DNA of 64,000 nucleotides. Origin: Romboutsia ilealis (GTDB lineage: Bacteria; Bacillota; Clostridia; Peptostreptococcales; Peptostreptococcaceae). Numbering within the stretch: position 1 is the first letter of the stretch; each line of letters starts with the position of its first letter. Of this stretch, positions 29,662 to 37,218 are shown piece after piece. The notes under the pieces are model-generated. The model worked only from the letters and a program-made list of their open reading frames with translations, was not told the origin of the DNA and searched no databases. Position numbers and translations under genes: made by a program. The stretch is from positions 193,336 through 257,335 of the forward strand of contig NZ_LN555523.1 of assembly GCF_900015215.1 (NCBI RefSeq). The letters are read 5' to 3'.

Positions 29662-30933
29662 ATGAAGTTATTTAACTTTTTATCTAATAATGATAATAAA
29701 ATGGACATTATAAACTTTGAAAAGCTCTTTATATTACTAGGTTTATATATAAATGATGGAGATGTAAAAAAACAAGTAATATACCAAGTTGATTATATGA
29801 ATAACTCACAATATAAAAGGCATAAAACCAAGTTTAATGGGTGCTTAATAGGATTAACTGATTATGGTTATATTGAACGTTTTAGAGTGCCTTATAGCTT
29901 CAATAAGGATGATATAGAAGGATTAAAAGATAAACTAGAATTACAGACTAATAAAAGCATTGATATAGAGTTTATAAGTAGTTCCAATGGTGCTTACTTT
30001 GATATTAAAGTATATAATCATAAATTAAAGTCTAAATATAACTTTGAATTAATAGAGCCACCAATAAAAGATAAAATAGTAGTTACTTTGGGATATGGTA
30101 GACTAGGATTACTTGATTTTATTATAGATAAGCATATAGGATTATTTGGAGAGAGTGGAAGTGGTAAAAGTACAACGTTAAAGACTATATTAACTCAATT
30201 AGTATTAAATTATAAACCAAGTGAATTACAGTTATATCTATCGGATAACAAAGGAGGTACAGAACTTAATATATATTCAAATATAGAGCATACAAAGGCA
30301 TTTACAAAGGATATAAAAGGATTAAAAGATATATTTAAAGACTTAAATAAAGAAGCTGATAGAAGATATAATTTATTATTTAATAGCAAATTAGAGGATA
30401 TAAAAAGTTATAATAATAAGTTTAAAAAAGATAAGTTACCAGTAATATTATTTGTTATAGAAGAGTTTGCAAGTGTATATAAAGATAAGTCTATACAAAG
30501 TATGCTACAACTTGCATTGAGTCAATGGAGGTCTATTGGAATATATATTTTAATTACAACTCAAAGACCATCATCAAAGATAGTTACTGGTGATTTAAAG
30601 TGTAACTTAGGTATTATATTAGGCCTTAAAACACTTGATAGTAATAATTCAAATGTGGTTATAGATAAGTATAATTTACTGAATAATTTACGAGGTAATG
30701 GCCATGGATATATAAGATACAATGGTAAATTAAACGAATTTCAAAGTTTTTATATAGACCATACCCAGGTTAAGAGGTTAATAAGAAAATTAGAGATTAA
30801 AAAGGAAAATATAAAGGATGATAATGTTAAATCAAATATTATAGAGTTAAAAAAAGAAGGATACAAAGACCCTAAAGACAATAATAATAATATAGGTGAA
30901 GTTAAGGATTTTAGCTTCTTGAATGATTTATAG
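29662..30933 (+). CDS. FtsK/SpoIIIE-like DNA translocase
   Basis: The 423-aa protein has Walker A FGESGSGKSTTLKTIL near residue 160, Walker B LPVILFVIEEFASV near 258, and a downstream LITTQRP motif typical of FtsK/TcpA/VirB4-type ATPases. No membrane segment of its own is seen. Together with the Replic_Relax gene it suggests DNA processing or transfer of the circular form rather than chromosome segregation. Confidence 0.8.
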   Translation: MKLFNFLSNNDNKMDIINFEKLFILLGLYINDGDVKKQVIYQVDYMNNSQYKRHKTKFNGCLIGLTDYGYIERFRVPYSFNKDDIEGLKDKLELQTNKSIDIEFISSSNGAYFDIKVYNHKLKSKYNFELIEPPIKDKIVVTLGYGRLGLLDFIIDKHIGLFGESGSGKSTTLKTILTQLVLNYKPSELQLYLSDNKGGTELNIYSNIEHTKAFTKDIKGLKDIFKDLNKEADRRYNLLFNSKLEDIKSYNNKFKKDKLPVILFVIEEFASVYKDKSIQSMLQLALSQWRSIGIYILITTQRPSSKIVTGDLKCNLGIILGLKTLDSNNSNVVIDKYNLLNNLRGNGHGYIRYNGKLNEFQSFYIDHTQVKRLIRKLEIKKENIKDDNVKSNIIELKKEGYKDPKDNNNNIGEVKDFSFLNDL

Positions 30934-30949
30934 TAGGGGATGATGTACT

Positions 30950-31543
30950 TTGAGTAGCTGCAAGTATGAGATACTAACCGATAGAGATAAAAAAATACTA
31001 GAGTTAGTAGAGCAATTAAAAGTGGTAGATGTTTTTACAGTAGATAATATATTATTTAAAAATACCAAGTGTAATAGAGTGTGTCAAAGAAGATTAACTA
31101 ATTTATCAGAGTTTAACCGTATAAAAAGATGGAGGCCTAATCAAATATCATCATATATTTATTATTTAGGTAGGAAACCTGGAAATATAGACCATAGTTT
31201 ATTAATAAGCCATTTTGTAGCATATATTAATATATTAGGTGGTGAAGTGGTGAAGCTAAAAAGGGAATGGTTAATACATGAAGGTATAAGGATAGATTTA
31301 TTTATAGGATATAGATTAAATGATAAAAATTATATTGCTATTGTAGAAGCTGAGAACACTAAAAACTTTGATAAAAAGTATGAGAAATTAGAAGAGTATT
31401 ATTTAAGTAATTCATATAAAGAGTTATTTCCTATTATGCCTAAAGTTATATGTATTACTGATAAGCCATTTAAACCAGGTGTACTGGATGTGGTTACAAT
31501 AGATACAAAGTTTAACAATATAAATATTTTATTAGAAGCTTAA
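30950..31543 (+). CDS. Replication-relaxation family protein
   Basis: The 197-aa protein starts with TTG after TAGGGG. It has an N-terminal winged helix (LTDRDKKILELVEQLKVVDV, then RRLTNLSEFNRIKRWRP) and a C-terminal IDLFIGYRLNDKNYIAIVEA segment. This is the layout of Replic_Relax (pfam13814) proteins found next to FtsK-like genes on plasmids and integrative elements. The EAE of the last segment resembles a nuclease-like fold core. Role in plasmid replication or relaxation is family-level inference. Confidence 0.75.
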   Translation: MSSCKYEILTDRDKKILELVEQLKVVDVFTVDNILFKNTKCNRVCQRRLTNLSEFNRIKRWRPNQISSYIYYLGRKPGNIDHSLLISHFVAYINILGGEVVKLKREWLIHEGIRIDLFIGYRLNDKNYIAIVEAENTKNFDKKYEKLEEYYLSNSYKELFPIMPKVICITDKPFKPGVLDVVTIDTKFNNINILLEA

Positions 31544-31556
31544 TAGCTTCTTTTTT
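31534..31556 (+). terminator. Terminator overlapping the Replic_Relax stop codon
   Basis: AGAAGCT-TAAT-AGCTTCT followed by six Ts; the loop contains the stop codon. Confidence 0.85.
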
Positions 31557-31645
31557 ATTGTTTTATTAGGATATAAATACCCTATGAAGTTTTTTTAAAG
31601 GCCTTAAAATCGATTTAAATACGTTGGAAAATGTAGGATTAAAAT

Positions 31646-31741
31646 TTAAATAATATTATTGTAAACTAGATAAAACCATAGGATACCAAATATTATTATT
31701 GTTATAGGTATTCCAATTAAATACAAATAAATTAGTTCCAT
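31646..31741 (-). CDS. Candidate 31-aa membrane peptide
   Basis: On the minus strand ATG 31741 follows AGGTGGTGATA and encodes MELIYLYLIGIPITIIIFG plus WFYLVYNN-type tail. It is one hydrophobic helix with almost no charge. A TATAAT box lies about 35 bases upstream on the same strand. Size and composition fit small membrane toxins or phage-type peptides, but no antisense RNA is evident. Real-gene status is uncertain. Confidence 0.35.
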   Translation of the reverse strand: MELIYLYLIGIPITIIIFGILWFYLVYNNII

Positions 31742-31856
31742 ATTATCACCACCTAGTAAGATGATGGTCTAATTATAAAAGTTTTATACTGGTAAAAATA
31801 TTAATAACTTATTAAAAATACAAATATATTGTAAGTATTGAAATTTCAACATTTTA

Positions 31857-32345
31857 TATATAGGGGTATACCTATTAATAAGCATAAGTTTTTCGGAGTT
31901 TTTCCAATAAAAAAGGATAAAAAGGCAATATTAGGGCAATGGTGCTTAGTTTTGCTAAGTTTAAATATTTCCAAATTATTTCCTAAATAATGTAAGGTTT
32001 AGTAAGGTACTATAATATATTAGATAATATTATAGTTATATCATAATGATATTATAGGAGAATGTAGGAATATAAACCGAAAAAATAAAATTTATAAATA
32101 GTACCGAAGTATTGCAAATACTAGATTTTATTATAGGGGGTATACCCTATTTTTACGGAAAAAATTAACTAAAAAAGATAAGATTAGGGTAAGGTATGTA
32201 AGATTAGTATAATGAATAACGAGATTTTTACGAGTACCCCAAGATTACCCTAAGGTATATGAAATTTTAATACACCATAAAGGGATAGGTACTAAGATTT
32301 TACTAAGGTATAGGTAGGTTAGGGGTAGGTATATGACTTTAATTA
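31857..32345. other. Non-coding region with palindromes and short repeats; candidate origin or transfer site
   Basis: About 1 kb at the right end of element 1 lacks genes. It holds two related palindromes, GGGGTATACCTAT (31862-31874) and GGGGGTATACCCTAT (32136-32150). It also has many copies of AAGGTA / TAGGTA / TAGGGTAAGGTA between 31990 and 32330, with some on the opposite strand (TACCCTAAGGTA). Iteron-like density next to replication genes suggests an origin or oriT. Confidence 0.45.
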
Positions 32346-32425
32346 ATATAAAAATAAGTGTATAGCTAACAAATGCTAACAAATATAACTTAGAATTTAT
32401 CTATTAAAAACATTAAAATTTTTTA

Positions 32426-32535
32426 TAAAGAGATAGTAAAGATACCTAAAGACACTTTGAAGATACATATAAAGACCCCTAGAACGTAGTAATTGCAATA
32501 GGTAAAGATAGTAAAGATACTAAAGACCCCTAAAA
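32426..32535. repeat. Array of AAAGATACT-type repeats, right arm of element 1
   Basis: Units TAAAGATACC, TAAAGACACT, TGAAGATACA, TAAAGACCCC, TAAAGATAGT, AAAGATACT and AAAGACCCC lie 199-308 bases from the right att site, mirror-imaging the left array at 23631-23750. Confidence 0.7.
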
Positions 32536-32598
32536 GTTATATAAAAAAAATAATTAATTAATTATACATATATTTATATTTTTCAGATGTAAAAAATA

Positions 32599-32620
32599 CC
32601 CCACAACATACCCACAATTA
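32599..32620. promoter_or_regulatory. Candidate integrase arm-type sites, right end
   Basis: CCCACAAC and CCCACAAT in tandem with 11-base spacing, 20 of 22 bases identical to the left-end pair at 23493-23514 and in the same orientation. Confidence 0.5.
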
Positions 32621-32733
32621 TTTCACGATAAAATAATAAATATCAATAAGATATAAAATTATAGAAGGTTAAAAAGTGCTTGTATACTGGTTTATAAAAA
32701 TACATAAAATTAAGTAAAATATATATAATACAT

Positions 32734-32750
32734 TCCCCTCGTCTCCACCA
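32734..32750 (+). other. Attachment site (right) of element 1
   Basis: Exact 17-bp copy of the ssrA 3' end. It continues CCATTGAAAT, as does the copy at 52904, so the bases after ACCA here probably reflect the sequence next to ssrA before element 1 arrived. Confidence 0.9.
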
Positions 32751-32762
32751 TTGAAATCCACT

Positions 32763-32798
32763 AAAAAGATATTGATGTAATAGTCAATATCTTTTTTC
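32763..32798 (+). terminator. Former ssrA terminator, displaced by element 1
   Basis: AAAAAGATATTGA pairs with TCAATATCTTTTTT, 12 bases after the right att core. Confidence 0.8.
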
Positions 32799-32869
32799 GT
32801 TTACATGAATATAGTATTAGATTAATATTTATTATACTAAGTTTGATAATTATAGGTATTTTAATAATA

Positions 32870-32967
32870 TATAGGGCAAATAGGGCATATGATTTAAAAA
32901 AATACTTAGTTAGAAAATCGAATTATTATTTTTAGAATTATCTTGACATTAGTGCCCTTAATGCCAT
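32870..32967. repeat. TAGGGCA iterons, remnant of an origin-like region
   Basis: ATAGGGCAAATAGGGCATAT (32870-32889) and AGTGCCCTTAATGCC (32951-32965) reproduce the repeat words and the facing-pair layout of the array at 57542-57763 beside a primase gene. No primase remains here. Confidence 0.45.
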
Positions 32968-32982
32968 TAGAGTTACTATTCT

Positions 32983-33530
32983 ATGTATATAATTAGAATA
33001 AAGAAATATTATTTAGAAGAATTTGTCCTTATAGATCTAGAAAAACATGTATTAAATTATAAAGCAATACCAGATTTAAGCAAGGAATTAAATGAAAGAT
33101 TGAAAGCTAAGTATAATGATAATCATGAAATGTTAATTAACCTTAGAAATAAGTTAGATAAAGTAAATAAGGAAATTGAAAATATACTTAATGCTATAAT
33201 GAGTGGTATAGTAAATAATATGTTAAAAGATAAGTTAGATGAATTAGAGCAAGTTAAGTTAAATTTAGATTTGAAGATAAATGAATTATCTATAGAAAGT
33301 AATGATGTAGATTCAGTAGATATAACAGAGGACAAATTAGAAGTATGTTTAGTAAGTTTAAAGAGTTTGTACTTACTAGGAACTTACCAGAATGTAAAAA
33401 GTTTATAATTGATTATGTTAAAGAAGTAATAGTATATAGAGACCACATTGAAGTGATATTCAATGTGGTCTTTTCTTTTGTTGACAATGAATTAAATCAT
33501 AATGTATATATTACAGTAAATAGAGAATAA
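32983..33530 (+). pseudogene. Large serine recombinase, C-terminal remnant
   Basis: From about 33007 the translation (YLEEFVLIDLEKHVLN, then VNKEIENILNAIMSGIVNNM and KDKLDELEQVKLNLDLKINE) aligns closely with the last 170 residues of the intact recombinase at 49751-51304. The catalytic and zinc-ribbon parts are gone. A frameshift near 33340 separates a final frame-3 part (FSKFKEFVLTRNLPECKKFI to SFVDNELNHN). Coiled-coil region is preserved; the gene is dead. Confidence 0.85.
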
Positions 33531-33550
33531 ATTATAAAATTATATTTAAT

Positions 33551-33610
33551 TTATAAAAAATACAAGAATAAAAACAGAATTTATAAAAAATACAAGAATA
33601 AAAACAGAAT
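33551..33610. repeat. Exact 30-bp tandem duplication
   Basis: Two perfect copies of a 30-base unit beginning TTATAAAAAATACAAGAATA, in the gap after the recombinase remnant. The rest of the gap to 33817 contains only a possible IS-end remnant, CTCTTGTGTTAGTTAAA near 33721. Confidence 0.85.
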
Positions 33611-33817
33611 TTGTATTATAAAAATTGTATAAATAAAGATAATATAGTGTTATCATGCTAATGGATATTTAATTTAGGAAGGAGTTATGGATGAATAGAG
33701 TTAAGTATATATGAGTCAATCTCTTGTGTTAGTTAAAAATAATTTTCTAAATAACGTAAATATTTTTAACGAAAAACACTACTTTATAATGTAAATGGAT
33801 TGATTAGAGTGAAGGGA

Positions 33818-34182
33818 GTGAAATATCACAGTTATTATAGTAATATGTGTTTCGTTATTGATAATATTAGGAATAAAAGAGAAATATGATCAAAAAATAT
33901 ATATCTAAAATACCAATTAGAGTAAATATAAATGGTATATGTGTAAAATCAACGGTTATAAGATTAATAACATGAGTTATTACTGAAGCAGGTTATAAAA
34001 CAATAGGCAAAACTACTGGAACGGCATCTAGAATGATATTTTGGTTTGACTATGAAGAAGAGATTATAAAAAGAAATCCACAAGTACCAAATATTAGTGA
34101 GCAATTAAGAGTTATAAAGAAGACTGCTAATTTAGAAGCTGAGGAACTTGTATGTGAATGTATGGCTATTAATCCTGAATAA
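33818..34182 (+). pseudogene. Truncated, frameshifted second copy of capB
   Basis: The translation parallels capB residues 1-118: a membrane helix, then IPIRVNINGICVKSTVIRLI in place of IPIRVNVNGIRGKSTATRLI, then GYKTIGKTTGTASRMIFW and LVCECMAINPE. There is a frameshift near 33897, an in-frame TGA near 33973 and a stop at 34180. The P-loop has also lost its glycine (CVKST for RGKST). It is a decayed paralogue lying directly before the working operon. Confidence 0.85.
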
Positions 34183-34287
34183 GTGTTTAAGATGGATGAT
34201 GGATGGGAACCCCAATATACAGAAGGCTATAGGATTCTTGATAAGTATGGATTTAGATGTAAAATTTACTATCACGAAATAAGCTAA
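34183..34287 (+). pseudogene. Polysaccharide-deacetylase-like remnant
   Basis: 35 codons in frame after the dead capB read FKMDDGWEPQYTEGYRILDK then YGFRCKIYYHEIS. DDGWxxQYTxxYxILxKYGF is the start of a NodB-type deacetylase catalytic domain (the DDG metal motif). The rest is missing. Confidence 0.55.
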
Positions 34288-34335
34288 CATAGCCAAAAAT
34301 TTTAATTTTGAGAATTGAAAGGATATTAATTCGTA

Positions 34336-35532
34336 ATGTTTATAATTGTAATATGTATGATACTACTTTTCATATTAGGGTTTAAAGAAAAGTTAGAGAA
34401 TGAAAAGAATATAGAAATGATTCCTATAAGAGTTAATGTTAATGGAATACGTGGTAAATCAACAGCAACAAGATTGATAACGGGTATATTAACAGAATAT
34501 GGATATAAAACAATTGGAAAAACAACAGGTACAGCTGCAAGAATGATATATTGGAATCAGGATGAAGAAAAAAAAGTTGTGAGAGGAATACAAGGAGCAA
34601 ATATAAAAGAGCAAATAAAAGTAATTGCAGAAGCTTCATATATGGGTGTAGAGGCTCTTGTATGTGAGTGTATGGCAGTTAATCCAGAATATCAAGAAGT
34701 ATATCAAGAACAAATGATAAAAGCAAATATATGTGTAATAGTAAATGTTCTAGAGGATCATATGGATGTAATGGGACCAACATTAAATCAAGTAGCGCAA
34801 GCTTTTTCAAAAACAATCCCTAATAATGGATGGCTAATAACAGTAGATGGTCCATACAGAGGATATTTTGAAGAAGAAGCAAAAAAGAAGAATACAAAAG
34901 TTATAATAGCAGATAATTCAAAAATACCTAATGGATATTTAGAGAAGTTTGACTATACATTGTTCCCAGACAATGTATCGATAGCATTAGCGGTATCAGA
35001 AGCATTAAACATAGATACAGAAATTGCATTACAGGGCATGTTAAATGCACATCCAGATCCAGGGGCAATGAGAATACACAGTATAATTAATGATAATATC
35101 GTATCTACTTTTGTAAATGGTTTTGCTGCAAATGAACCAGCATCCACTATGAGTATATGGGATAAGGTATGCGAAAAAGATTTACCTACAGATAATCCAA
35201 TAATATTATTTAATGGTAGACCAGATAGAGTAGATAGAACAGAGCAATTTGTTAAAGAGATGTTCCCACTTTTAAATGGTGGTACACTTATCGGAATTGG
35301 TGAAGGGATTAAGTGTATAAATGATGCTTATGAAAAAGGTAAGTTTAATGTAGATGAGTACATAGATTTAGGAGGAAATTCTACAGAAGAAATAATGCAA
35401 GTATTAACAAAAATTATGAATAATAGGGTAATATTTGGAATTGGCAATATACATGGTGATGGGGAGCCTTTAATAAAAGCATTACTAGATTTAGAAGAAA
35501 ATGAAAACGTAACAAATTTAGCGTTTTTATAA
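34336..35532 (+). CDS. capB: Poly-gamma-glutamate synthase subunit CapB/PgsB
   Basis: The 398-aa Mur-ligase-like protein has an N-terminal membrane helix (1-16). It also has the P-loop NGIRGKSTATRLI (near residue 37), GKTTGTAARMIYW, LEDHMDVMGPTLNQ and FNGRPDRVDRTEQ motifs of CapB/PgsB. It uses ATP to activate glutamate for polymerisation at the membrane with CapC and CapA. GAAAGGATATT precedes the start. It is the first gene of an intact capBCA unit within the tmRNA island. Confidence 0.92.
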   Translation: MFIIVICMILLFILGFKEKLENEKNIEMIPIRVNVNGIRGKSTATRLITGILTEYGYKTIGKTTGTAARMIYWNQDEEKKVVRGIQGANIKEQIKVIAEASYMGVEALVCECMAVNPEYQEVYQEQMIKANICVIVNVLEDHMDVMGPTLNQVAQAFSKTIPNNGWLITVDGPYRGYFEEEAKKKNTKVIIADNSKIPNGYLEKFDYTLFPDNVSIALAVSEALNIDTEIALQGMLNAHPDPGAMRIHSIINDNIVSTFVNGFAANEPASTMSIWDKVCEKDLPTDNPIILFNGRPDRVDRTEQFVKEMFPLLNGGTLIGIGEGIKCINDAYEKGKFNVDEYIDLGGNSTEEIMQVLTKIMNNRVIFGIGNIHGDGEPLIKALLDLEENENVTNLAFL

Positions 35533-35572
35533 TAAGTTTAATAATATTTATAAAGAGGGGAGATTAAAAGAT

Positions 35573-36022
35573 ATGTACTTAACAGATTTATATTTATCGC
35601 TTATATTAGGGCTTACAATAGGCTTAATATTTACTGAAATAACAGGAATTACACCAGGAGGAATTATAGTGCCTGGATATTTAGCACTTATGTTGGATCA
35701 ACCAATAACTATTTTGATAGTAGCATCAATCAGTATGGCAACATTCTTAATAGTTAAATTTATTTTACCAAAGTTCATAATATTATATGGAAGAAGAAGA
35801 TTTGTTGCAGTAATATTTATATCTGTATTTTTAAAATTAATATTTGAATATATATATCCAATACTACCTTTTGAAATATATGAATTTAGAGGAATAGGTG
35901 TTCTTGTTCCAGCTCTTATCGCTAATGGATTCTTAAAACAAGGTATAAAATTAACAACAGTGAGTGCAGCTGCAGTTACAGCACCTATATTTTTAATAAT
36001 GAATTTCTTATATATATATTAG
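35573..36022 (+). CDS. capC: Poly-gamma-glutamate synthase subunit CapC/PgsC
   Basis: The 149-aa integral membrane protein has about four helices and the family's GITPGGIIVPGYLAL motif near residue 27 and EFRGIGVLVPALIANGF near 104. It forms the membrane part of the polymerase with CapB. It lies 40 bases after capB, with GAGGGGAG as ribosome site. Confidence 0.92.
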   Translation: MYLTDLYLSLILGLTIGLIFTEITGITPGGIIVPGYLALMLDQPITILIVASISMATFLIVKFILPKFIILYGRRRFVAVIFISVFLKLIFEYIYPILPFEIYEFRGIGVLVPALIANGFLKQGIKLTTVSAAAVTAPIFLIMNFLYIY

Positions 36023-36035
36023 GGAGTGTGTATAG

Positions 36036-37211
36036 ATGAAGTTAAAAGATAAAATTCAAATATATATGAAAAATAATAAAGAAATAAGTCTCAAAAAGAG
36101 TATTATAATTACAGGAGTACTTTTTATAATGTTATTAAGTACGGGTTACATTAGAAATAATAAAAGTTATAATAATTCATATTCTTTAAATAAAGAAGAT
36201 AATTTATTTAAAGCTACATTTGTTGGGGATATAATGATGACTAGAAGTATAGAACAAGTTGGTGAACGAAAAGGATATGAATATTTTTTTGAAAATGTAT
36301 CTCATTTATGGAAAAATTCAGATTATGTATTAGGTAATTTAGAGAATGCAGTTTTAGAAATAGATGAATCAAATTATAATAAAGCTGATAAAGAAATACA
36401 TCTAGCAACTAAACCAAAAGCTGTAGATGCTATTAAAGATTCTGGGTTCGATATTGTATCTTTAGCAAATAATCATACTGCGGATTATAGCAGAGAAGGA
36501 GTACTATCTACAATTAATGTACTTAAAGATATAGATATTAAATATATTGGTGCAGGAGAAAATATTAAAGAAGCTATAAAATATGACATAACAGAAGTTA
36601 ACGGTATAAAGATAGCAACTATAGCTATAAGTGATGTAGTACCAAGAAGCGCATCTGCTACAAGTGAACAACCTGGTATATTAAGTACATATTATGATGG
36701 TTACATTGAAATCATAAATAAAGCATCTAAAGAAACAGATATAACAATAGTTGTATCACATTGGGGAGAAGAGTATACTTTAGAATCTGCAAGTAATAGA
36801 CAAAGTGAGTTGGCAAAAAGTTTTATAAACGCAGGTGCTGATATAGTAATAGGAGGACATCCACATGTTCTTCAACCTATTGAATTATATAAAGATGGGA
36901 TTATATTCTATAGTTTAGGAAATTTTATATTTGATCAAGGGTTTAGTAGAACTAAGGATAGTATGGTAGTAAACTATACAATAGATTCTAATGGAGATGG
37001 TCAATTTGAAATAATACCAATTAGAATAAATGAGGGTAAGCCATGTGTTACTGATAATAAGTTCTATATACAAAGATCATTCAAACTATTAACTAAATTA
37101 TTAGATAGAAGTAAGTATACTATAGAAAATAATAAATTAATCGTAAAGTCAACTTCAGTAGACTTAGATTCTATAAGAAATACGGAGTTATATAATGAAC
37201 TAAATAGTTAA
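36036..37211 (+). CDS. capA: Poly-gamma-glutamate capsule protein CapA/PgsA
   Basis: The 391-aa protein has an N-terminal anchor (residues about 22-40) and a metallophosphatase-like outer domain: FVGDIMMTRS, GNLENAV, SLANNHTADY, VSHWGEEY and GGHPHVLQP carry the metal-ligand positions. CapA is needed for polymer export. It starts 13 bases after capC. The IS982 element lies 15 bases past its stop and separates it from capD. Confidence 0.92.
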   Translation: MKLKDKIQIYMKNNKEISLKKSIIITGVLFIMLLSTGYIRNNKSYNNSYSLNKEDNLFKATFVGDIMMTRSIEQVGERKGYEYFFENVSHLWKNSDYVLGNLENAVLEIDESNYNKADKEIHLATKPKAVDAIKDSGFDIVSLANNHTADYSREGVLSTINVLKDIDIKYIGAGENIKEAIKYDITEVNGIKIATIAISDVVPRSASATSEQPGILSTYYDGYIEIINKASKETDITIVVSHWGEEYTLESASNRQSELAKSFINAGADIVIGGHPHVLQPIELYKDGIIFYSLGNFIFDQGFSRTKDSMVVNYTIDSNGDGQFEIIPIRINEGKPCVTDNKFYIQRSFKLLTKLLDRSKYTIENNKLIVKSTSVDLDSIRNTELYNELNS

Positions 37212-37218
37212 TTAAATT

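Larger units (their letters stand above)
23415..32750. mobile_element. Element 1: 9.3-kb integrative element in ssrA
   Basis: It is bounded by 17-bp direct repeats of the tmRNA 3' end. Genes: tyrosine integrase and repressor on the minus strand, then HTH, a small acidic protein, excisionase, primase-helicase, two small proteins, a membrane protein, FtsK-like translocase and replication-relaxation protein on the plus strand. No capsid, tail, terminase, relaxase or type IV secretion genes are seen. It is therefore best called an integrative replicating/mobilisable element or phage satellite. All main frames are open, so it is likely functional. Confidence 0.85.

Noticed and set aside
23415-32750. 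Element 1 as a complete prophage
   Set aside because: No terminase, portal, capsid, tail or lysis gene is present, and the span is fully accounted for by replication and mobility genes.
33551-33610. CRISPR array
   Set aside because: Only two adjacent 30-bp copies without spacers; the window contains no cas genes.
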